A model generated the notes under the pieces. It was not told the origin of the DNA, searched no databases, and was given only the letters and a program-made list of their open reading frames with translations. Source: Clostridia bacterium (GTDB taxonomy: Bacteria; Bacillota; Clostridia; Acetivibrionales; JAFADI01). Taken from it: DNA of 48,936 bases. Below are positions 43,702 to 48,936 of this stretch, piece by piece (position 1 is the first letter of the stretch; each line of letters opens with the position of its first letter). The stretch covers positions 1 to 48,936 of the forward strand of contig JAOAAU010000008.1 of assembly GCA_026418695.1 (NCBI GenBank), given 5' to 3'. Made by a program: the position numbers and the translations under genes.

Positions 43702-44382
43702 TCAATCATGCATTCCTTTTTCCAACTCATCCAAGACTTCTTCGATATACTTTTTGACTTCTTCCTTATCCATCTTTGCTTTAATGGCCTGCAAATTATA
43801 GACCGTCAGTGAAAAGGCTGAATCCGTGAGTCGGACAGAATCGTCTCCTTCCAGCCAATTAAAAATCAAGTAGAAGTAAGTACCCTCAAAGGCCATTGCA
43901 GAAACATCCAGATCCGGGACATCAATCTTACCTTGATCACTGAGTGTTCTAAAAAGATCCTTGATTCTAATGCAGTTCAGTTTAACAACTTCAAACCATT
44001 TCTTCTTAAACTCTGAATTCAGGCTCATTGCTTCAAACATCATGATTCCGGTAAGATCACGTTTTTGCTGATAAGCCCATAGGCTGGCAGTAATGGCACG
44101 CGAAAAACTTTTTACCAGCCCGCATCCTTCATAATTCAATACGCTTCCAATGATATCTGCATGCTTTTGCGATATTTCTGCATATAATGCAGCAAACAGT
44201 TCCTCTTTACTTTTAAAATAAAAGTAAAAGCTTCCGATGGAAATATCCGCCTCGTCAACAATGTCCTTTACCGTTGTATGATGGTATCCCCTAGCCGCAA
44301 AAACCTTTGCAGCGGTATCTAGAATATGCTGCTTCTTCATATCCTTGCGTTCCTGCGTCTCTTTGGATGTTTTATAGACCAT
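43702..44382 (-). CDS. TetR-family transcriptional repressor
   Basis: 226 residues. N-terminal helix-turn-helix ILDTAAKVFAARGYHHTTVKDIVDEADISIGSFYFYFKSKEEL is a textbook TetR motif; the rest is the all-helical ligand-binding domain. ATG 44382 has GGAGG six bases upstream; a TTG at 44388 is less likely. It lies 22 bp upstream of the MATE gene and just downstream of a near-perfect palindrome at the promoter, so it represses its own operon until an inducer, perhaps a pump substrate, binds. Confidence 0.93.
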   Translation of the reverse strand: MVYKTSKETQERKDMKKQHILDTAAKVFAARGYHHTTVKDIVDEADISIGSFYFYFKSKEELFAALYAEISQKHADIIGSVLNYEGCGLVKSFSRAITASLWAYQQKRDLTGIMMFEAMSLNSEFKKKWFEVVKLNCIRIKDLFRTLSDQGKIDVPDLDVSAMAFEGTYFYLIFNWLEGDDSVRLTDSAFSLTVYNLQAIKAKMDKEEVKKYIEEVLDELEKGMHD

Positions 44383-44397
44383 AACCAACCTCCAAGT

Positions 44398-44419
44398 ATA
44401 GAATGAATATTCGTTCTAT
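44398..44419. promoter_or_regulatory. TetR operator palindrome
   Basis: TAGAATGAATATTCGTTCTA (44399-44418) is a 20-bp palindrome with one mismatched pair; one more pair matches on each side. It lies over and just after the predicted transcription start, where a bound dimer pair blocks initiation. Confidence 0.85.
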
Positions 44420-44424
44420 GCTTC

Positions 44425-44452
44425 ATTATAATACTTCTGATTTGTCTGTCAA
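44425..44452 (-). promoter_or_regulatory. Consensus sigma-A promoter of the TetR-MATE operon
   Basis: Minus-strand TTGACA (44452-44447), 16 bp, TATAAT (44430-44425). Both hexamers are perfect. Confidence 0.85.
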
Positions 44453-44480
44453 GGAAAATTTGGAAATATACAACTAAACA

Positions 44481-44519
44481 AAAAATCCAAAGCTTCCGTT
44501 TTCCAGTTGCTTTGGATTT
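44481..44519 (-). terminator. Strong intrinsic terminator after the 505-residue anchored protein gene
   Basis: An 11-bp stem AAATCCAAAGC/GCTTTGGATTT, a 15-base loop and TTTTTTG on the minus strand, 18 bp past the stop. Confidence 0.9.
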
Positions 44520-44537
44520 CATTTGCAATCAAGCAGA

Positions 44538-46052
44538 TCAGATGTCCGGCGCCTCACTGATCCTATAAAACTTCGCTTTACTGTTCGTTATAGTTTTAAT
44601 ACTGGAACCTTGCTCATCCGCTTCTGACCCCAAATCATATTCCATGATTTTAACCGGTTTTATATCCTTTTCTATGATTTCGCCGTCAACGATCGCTTTT
44701 CCCGTAATCGCAGAAGGAGAGTCTTCAAGATGCCCACCGACCAAAACCTCCTCTTTTGTTATATGGAGACGCAGTTTATTGCTTTGTAGCACCCAGTTTC
44801 CTTTATACCCAACGTTTCGATTTTCTCCATCTGCAGAACTGGCTTTGAAGTGAAATGTCTTATTGGGATAAAAATAGTATAACGCTCCATATCCGGCACT
44901 CACATGCGGCTCCACATGCCAAAGTCCTACGATCTCATTTTCCAAATCTGAGGGCATTTTAATGATTGAAGCGATTTTAAATTTATCACCCTTCTGCTCT
45001 ATTTCAAAATTCAACTTTTCCTTGATTGTTCCATCCTTCAAATCTACTATAAGGTTCATCCCATGCCCCCCTTGGTATCCCGGTTCGAACTTCAGATTCT
45101 TTTCCATGGAAGCAGAAGACTCCTCGTTGAATAAATTGTTTACATATTCGCTGACATCAACTTTCTTGATTTCCTCATCGGCCAGTAACTCCTTAATTCG
45201 GTCCCTGGTTTGAGTATTAGCCCCATAGTTCTTTTCCAGCCATAAAAGGTCAAGGTAATGTTCTATCACTTCCGATCCTCCCTTGGGATACTCGTCCAGG
45301 AAGTATAAAACCTCTTTTTTGAAATCCTTCCCGGTCCATTGATGGTGCGTCTCAATCCGGTGATATTGAACACCATAATCTTGCCTGAAAGAAACGATTT
45401 CTTCAAAAATACCATCATTATTATCATCCACCAGTCGGTATTCACCGGCGCCTGTTGCTGAAGCCTCTGAAAAAAGATTCTCCAGCTTGTCATTATGAAG
45501 GACATACACAGCACATCCCAGGGGACTTGCTCCGTTGGTAATTTTAAGATAGATGTATTTGGTCTTGGATTCATCTAGTCGGATTATTTTTACGCCATTG
45601 ATGAAGTATCCCCTGGGATCAAAATCCAATTTAATCTCAACAACACCCTTATCTGTATGCTTAAAAAGGTAGTTATATTTATAATCGGAAAAGTCAGTAT
45701 CCGTAAGATCCCTGCTTCCAAAGGACGCAAGTGTCTCCTTTTTGCCGTCACCGTCCAAGTCATCACTTAAAACCTGGATTAATTCATATTCCTGCAATTT
45801 GTCCCGATTCTTAACATTATCCAAATATTTTTTCAATTCACTATTCTCTGGCCCTATCTTATTAGTCGGTTTATCATTTGGAGCTTGTTTCGCCAATGAA
45901 CTATCCGGTTGATTATCATTCACTGTTACATCCAGCATTCGCGGTTGAAACCTTGAATATATGAAATAGGTTGCAATCCCCAGAATAATAACACCAAGCC
46001 CTATTGCAGCTAAAATCTTCTTATTCGTGATCTTTCTCCGAACTGTGTTCAT
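44538..46052 (-). CDS. Membrane-anchored extracellular protein of unknown function
   Basis: About 504 residues. One N-terminal membrane anchor (ILAAIGLGVIILGIATYFIY), the rest outside the cell. Two Asp-rich stretches, DDLDGDGKKETLASFG and VDDNNDGIFEEIVSF, look like the calcium-binding loops of FG-GAP/VCBS-type proteins. A later part, GLWHVEPHVSAGYGALYYFYPNKTF...YKGNWVLQSNKLRL, has the strand pattern of small beta-barrel (lipocalin-like) domains. I do not recognise the family. ATG 46052 is 12 bases after AAGGAGG; a TTG at 46061 is only 3 bases from it. It overlaps the upstream lipoprotein gene by 32 bp, so they are co-transcribed. Confidence 0.7.
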   Translation of the reverse strand: MNTVRRKITNKKILAAIGLGVIILGIATYFIYSRFQPRMLDVTVNDNQPDSSLAKQAPNDKPTNKIGPENSELKKYLDNVKNRDKLQEYELIQVLSDDLDGDGKKETLASFGSRDLTDTDFSDYKYNYLFKHTDKGVVEIKLDFDPRGYFINGVKIIRLDESKTKYIYLKITNGASPLGCAVYVLHNDKLENLFSEASATGAGEYRLVDDNNDGIFEEIVSFRQDYGVQYHRIETHHQWTGKDFKKEVLYFLDEYPKGGSEVIEHYLDLLWLEKNYGANTQTRDRIKELLADEEIKKVDVSEYVNNLFNEESSASMEKNLKFEPGYQGGHGMNLIVDLKDGTIKEKLNFEIEQKGDKFKIASIIKMPSDLENEIVGLWHVEPHVSAGYGALYYFYPNKTFHFKASSADGENRNVGYKGNWVLQSNKLRLHITKEEVLVGGHLEDSPSAITGKAIVDGEIIEKDIKPVKIMEYDLGSEADEQGSSIKTITNSKAKFYRISEAPDI

Positions 46053-47322
46053 TATTCCCAATATCCTCCTTGTAGTAAGGCTTGAGAGATTGTACGATGT
46101 CCGTAACCTCCCGGCTCATAGAACAGTAAATATTGAATTCCGGGTGTTCAGTATCAAAACTCACATCCGTAGGTTGCCCTATGACAAAGGTCATACCGTT
46201 AAAATCAAAATATTTCACATTGTCTAAGAATCCTTCCTCTACGGTCCCTTTCTTATTGATATAAAAAAGTACGCCCTGATTCTCCGCTGGTTTTTGCGGA
46301 TTAAAATATACATTGATACCGGTATCAGCTTCCTCTACTGTATATCGGTCCGTCCAATTTGCTGGAACCGGTATGAAAAATCCAAATCTGGAGCTTCTGA
46401 TGCCCGCTTTGGAATTATCGCTGCTCTTCCTTTTCAATTTGAAAAATACGCCATTCTTTTCAGCAAGCAGAGTGTCCTTGTCTTTAATAATAAACACATC
46501 GTCCCCGCCGGATTCTTCAATGATTTGAATCTCTTTTTCCGTAATTTTCAAATCACCGGGAACCATTTTATATCCCTCAAAATACGCTGCACTGTCTTTT
46601 GTAATGTAAGTTGGTTTTTGAACTTTCAAAATAGTCCCCAGGTATTTTTTAGCATCATTTTCATCCCAGGCGGTTATATTTTGTGAACCGACTTTTTCTA
46701 CTACGATCCATTCCCCTTCAAAAGCATTCTTTAAATCAGCGGAGTTCTTGTCTCCCGAATTTTGCTTTTGTGGATTGACTTCTATCGCTTCAATTATTTT
46801 TGCACTTGCACTAATCTCTCTTTCCCCAATAGAGAACTCATCGATTACAATCGCTGCATTCCCTTTTGAAGAACCTTTGAATGCCGGGTTTGCCATATCC
46901 ATGTTTCTAATGATGAAACTGGAATTTTCATTGGCCAAGTCCTTTAACTGGGGGAGTTTTTTGGCAGACTTGCTATCTGTGACAAAAATATACGCTTCCG
47001 ATCCGTCTACTACTTCCTTTGTATATTCTCCGGTCACGGTTATTCTTCCTGAAAAGATGATATCACTTAAGGAACTATTTCTGATTTCCAAGGATTTAAC
47101 GGTAAGGCCCGCAATTCGATCGCCCACCTTAACTTTAGATTTATCAACGATATTGGTATGAGTAATCTGTACTTTATCGGCAAGTTCAGAGTTTTCTTTC
47201 TCAACTGCTTCTATATTCAGTTTATGCTCATTGATTGATTCATTCGCCTTATCATTGCTTTTTGTAGAGCATCCTGCAAATATTAAAATCAATATAATCA
47301 TTACTACTATAGGCTTATTCAA
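46021..47322 (-). CDS. Lipoprotein of unknown function
   Basis: 433 residues. Short signal peptide with lipobox IFAGC (Cys18), then a soluble surface-exposed protein. The middle (EGEWIVVEKVGSQNITAW...YLGTILKVQKPTYI...FFKLKRK) has the strand rhythm of a lipocalin-like beta barrel, and the C-terminus starts with FGFFIPVPANWTDRYTVEEADTGINVYF, a pattern often seen in Firmicute lipoproteins. No catalytic motif. The start is TTG 47322, ten bases after AGGAG; the next in-frame ATG lies inside the signal peptide. First gene of a two-gene unit with the anchored protein downstream. Confidence 0.7.
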   Translation of the reverse strand: MNKPIVVMIILILIFAGCSTKSNDKANESINEHKLNIEAVEKENSELADKVQITHTNIVDKSKVKVGDRIAGLTVKSLEIRNSSLSDIIFSGRITVTGEYTKEVVDGSEAYIFVTDSKSAKKLPQLKDLANENSSFIIRNMDMANPAFKGSSKGNAAIVIDEFSIGEREISASAKIIEAIEVNPQKQNSGDKNSADLKNAFEGEWIVVEKVGSQNITAWDENDAKKYLGTILKVQKPTYITKDSAAYFEGYKMVPGDLKITEKEIQIIEESGGDDVFIIKDKDTLLAEKNGVFFKLKRKSSDNSKAGIRSSRFGFFIPVPANWTDRYTVEEADTGINVYFNPQKPAENQGVLFYINKKGTVEEGFLDNVKYFDFNGMTFVIGQPTDVSFDTEHPEFNIYCSMSREVTDIVQSLKPYYKEDIGNNEHSSEKDHE

Positions 47323-47471
47323 CTGTATCCAACTCCTGATCCATATTAATTAGGTATTTGGTTATCTCTTCTTTCTAAAAACAAATATACAGCATCGCAT
47401 TCATTAGAGAATACATCTTTCTTCCATCTACTCATTTTTTCGCTCGTAAACCGATTTGTATTCTCGATGAA

Positions 47472-47500
47472 ATTATATAGAAATATGTAAACTTTTTCAA
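47472..47500 (-). promoter_or_regulatory. Sigma-A promoter of the lipoprotein operon
   Basis: Minus-strand TTGAAA (47500-47495), 17 bp, TATAAT (47477-47472); leader about 140 nt. Confidence 0.72.
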
Positions 47501-47702
47501 TAAAATAGCAATTATTGTTGTCATTGGAATTGATGGATATATCACCATCACTACGCTACTCTATAGCCAGCCCTAGTAGTGAATACCCCAGAAGAGAAAA
47601 AGATATCGTCGGTATCATTCCTTAATAATAAGGAGCCAAGTTCTATATCGGATAATGAAGCACGCGTATCGAATACCGACTCCAATAGTGACAAAGGACA
47701 AC
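47501..47702. other. Intergenic stretch without recognised features
   Basis: Between the lipoprotein promoter and the tRNA terminator. Reading frames here are broken and lack ribosome sites; I see no repeat or known RNA. Confidence 0.5.
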
Positions 47703-47736
47703 AAAAAAGGCCCGCAATCTTTCGATTGCGGGCCTT
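47703..47736 (-). terminator. Intrinsic terminator of the tRNA operon
   Basis: A 13-bp perfect GC-rich stem with a GAAA tetraloop and TTTTTTG on the minus strand; the stem starts at the last base of the encoded CCA of tRNA-Lys. Confidence 0.95.
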
Positions 47737-47811
47737 GGTGACCCATCCGCGACTCGAACGCGGGACACCTTGATTAAAAGTCAAGTGCTCTGCCAACTGA
47801 GCTAATGGGTC
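47736..47811 (-). tRNA. tRNA-Lys (anticodon TTT)
   Basis: 76 nt on the minus strand with encoded CCA. Acceptor GACCCAT pairs with ATGGGTC, the D-arm begins TAGCTCAGTTGG, the anticodon loop CTTTTAA carries TTT, and the T-arm has GTTCGAGTC. Second of two tandem tRNAs, 4 nt after tRNA-Gln. Confidence 0.97.
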
Positions 47812-47815
47812 GCAC

Positions 47816-47892
47816 TGGCTGGGATGCATGGACTCGAACCATGGAAATGCCAGAGTCAAAGTCTGGTGCCTTACCAACTTGGCTACATCCCA
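47816..47892 (-). tRNA. tRNA-Gln (anticodon TTG)
   Basis: 77 nt on the minus strand with encoded CCA. Acceptor TGGGATG pairs with CATCCCA, the anticodon loop is CTTTGAC with TTG, and the T-loop has GTTCGAGTC. The weak first pair (T-A) is normal for bacterial tRNA-Gln. Confidence 0.97.
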
Positions 47893-47911
47893 ATGTTTAA
47901 GCGCAAAAATT

Positions 47912-47940
47912 ATTATAAAGAGTATTGGGGCATTTGTCAA
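47912..47940 (-). promoter_or_regulatory. Consensus sigma-A promoter of the tRNA-Gln/tRNA-Lys operon
   Basis: Minus-strand TTGACA (47940-47935), 17 bp, TATAAT (47917-47912): a perfect consensus, with the start about 12 nt before the mature tRNA. Confidence 0.9.
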
Positions 47941-48076
47941 GTCAAAAGCATAATTTGTTGTCAGGTATTTTCTAGCACTATTTCCAGAATCAAAACCTGA
48001 AATCTGCTGCTTCACATTCAGTTCAGCCTTGTAGGACCAGGATATGCTTAAACTTTATGCTGCCTTTATCGAAATT

Positions 48077-48120
48077 GGACAACAAGGCTTCAACGGGAGG
48101 ATGTCAAAGCCTTGTTGTCC
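48077..48120 (-). terminator. Hairpin after the GH31 gene, probable terminator
   Basis: A 14-bp perfect stem (GGACAACAAGGCTT with its complement) and a 16-base loop, 21 bp past the stop. Only AATTTC follows on the minus strand, so the U-run is poor. Confidence 0.65.
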
Positions 48121-48141
48121 TTCTGACTGACAATTTGATAA

Positions 48142-48917
48142 TTAATACTGAATCCGCAGAACCTGTTCCGCTTTGATATCTTTCAATTCAATTTTGAGTA
48201 TATCTTCACCCTGATCATATACTACTGTATAAACTTTAGTGCCGTTGATCTGAACCGGCTTTTTACCCAGGCCGTGTATTTTAAGAATGTAGGAATCCCT
48301 GCCGGTTTCATATCCCATCACTACAGGATCAATACGAAGTTTTAGCAACTCAGCTTCACTGCTTTGTTCAATCTCGGTTACAGAGTATTTGCCGTCTCTA
48401 TAGCCATAGCTTACTCCATCATCTTCATAAAGTGAGTATTTTCCGTCATTGCCTGTATAAATATCCAAAGTTAATGAATTTGCTTTCTTCTCACCCACAT
48501 AATTCATTTCCCGAATTGTTGGAATGACTGCTCCTGCTTTTATATACATAGGTAAAATATCGATGGACGCATCTGCAATAATATACCTTCCGCCTTCATG
48601 CTTTTCATTCGTCCAATAGTTATACCAGGCCCCTTCCGGTAAATAGACACAGCGTTTTGTTGTTGAAGGCCTGTAAACAGGGGCCACCAGGATACTCTCC
48701 CCATATAGGAACTGGTCGCAGAGGTTGTGTACATTTTCATCTCCAGGGTACTCCAGCACCAATGGCTTCATAATCGGGAGCCCTGTCTTGGAGGCTTTAT
48801 AAAACTCATTGTAATGGTAGGGCAGAAGCTGATATCTCAATTCAATATACTTTTTGCAAACCGCTTCAACCTCCTCGCCGAAAGCCCAGGGCTCATGGGG
48901 TTTGGACCCTATGGTTG
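48142..48917 (-). CDS. GH31 alpha-glycosidase, C-terminal part (cut by contig end)
   Basis: About 258 C-terminal residues. The opening SKPHEPWAFGEEVEAVCKKYIELRYQLLPYHYNEFY, followed by MKPLVLEYPGDENVHNLCDQFLYGESILVAPV and KRCVYLPEGAWYNYW, is the classical end of the GH31 catalytic barrel. A beta-sheet domain with PMYIKAGAVIP and YSLYEDDGVSYGYRDG follows. The catalytic Asp residues lie upstream of the contig end. Probably an alpha-glucosidase or alpha-xylosidase; the part seen cannot separate them. It fits the oligosaccharide-using theme of the window. Confidence 0.93.
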
Positions 48918-48936
48918 CTGTCTCTTATACACATCT
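48918..48936. other. Tn5/Nextera mosaic-end adapter remnant (not genomic)
   Basis: CTGTCTCTTATACACATCT at the extreme end is exactly the 19-bp transposase mosaic end used in tagmentation libraries, and it interrupts the GH31 reading frame. It is a library artefact left in the assembly. Confidence 0.96.

Noticed and set aside
1..48936. CRISPR arrays, prophage, integrases or IS transposases
   Set aside because: No regularly spaced repeats, no recombinase or phage genes and no transposase reading frames were seen; the only mobile-type signal is the small element at 12.1 kb.

Overview
The window looks like one contig from a clostridial Firmicute, close in gene content to the cellulolytic Acetivibrio/Ruminiclostridium group (Clostridium thermocellum relatives). 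The grounds are moderate GC, strong purine-rich Shine-Dalgarno sites, consensus sigma-A promoters, a five-gene bifurcating [FeFe]-hydrogenase operon with a clostridial Rex operator, and two GH94 phosphorylases with sugar ABC transporters. The organism is inferred from content only; no search was run. Every gene I can support lies on the minus strand, so transcription runs from high to low coordinates. The last 19 bases (48918-48936) are the Tn5/Nextera mosaic end, a sequencing-adapter remnant, so real sequence stops at 48917.

Layout from low to high coordinates. 1-4.1 kb: 5' part of a secreted 5'-nucleotidase, an ABC exporter pair, and a membrane 4Fe-4S protein. 4.3-7.8 kb: a compact operon of a phospholipid N-methyltransferase-like enzyme, a PAP2 phosphatase and an OmpR/VanS-type two-component system. 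8-13.8 kb: a Nudix hydrolase and the NADH/ferredoxin hydrogenase operon, which has a perfect Rex box at its promoter and a MITE-like element inside it. 13.9-29.3 kb: a sugar-phosphorolysis locus. It has a YesM/YesN sensor-regulator pair, two sugar-binding lipoproteins, one MalF/MalG permease pair and two GH94 phosphorylases, with no ABC ATPase. Two of its promoters share a near-identical 22-bp box at the same distance from the -10. 29.3-34.6 kb: DUF554 protein, HEAT-repeat lipoprotein, MarR-flavoprotein pair, homoserine dehydrogenase and a short ABC-ATPase remnant. 34.7-41.9 kb: a three-gene signalling operon of two tandem soluble LacI-binding-domain/GAF-like/histidine-kinase fusions and a REC-GGDEF-EAL protein with a decayed EAL domain. 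42-47.3 kb: a TetR-MATE efflux operon and two secreted or anchored proteins of unknown function. 47.7-48.9 kb: tRNA-Gln and tRNA-Lys and the 3' part of a GH31 glycosidase.

How they fit together: extracellular oligosaccharides are sensed by YesM, imported by the CUT1-type transporter and cleaved with phosphate by the GH94 enzymes, which saves ATP. Reducing power is vented as H2 by the Rex-controlled hydrogenase. The LacI-kinase operon is the strongest candidate for an undescribed system: cytoplasmic ligand-binding kinases next to a c-di-GMP-type response regulator.
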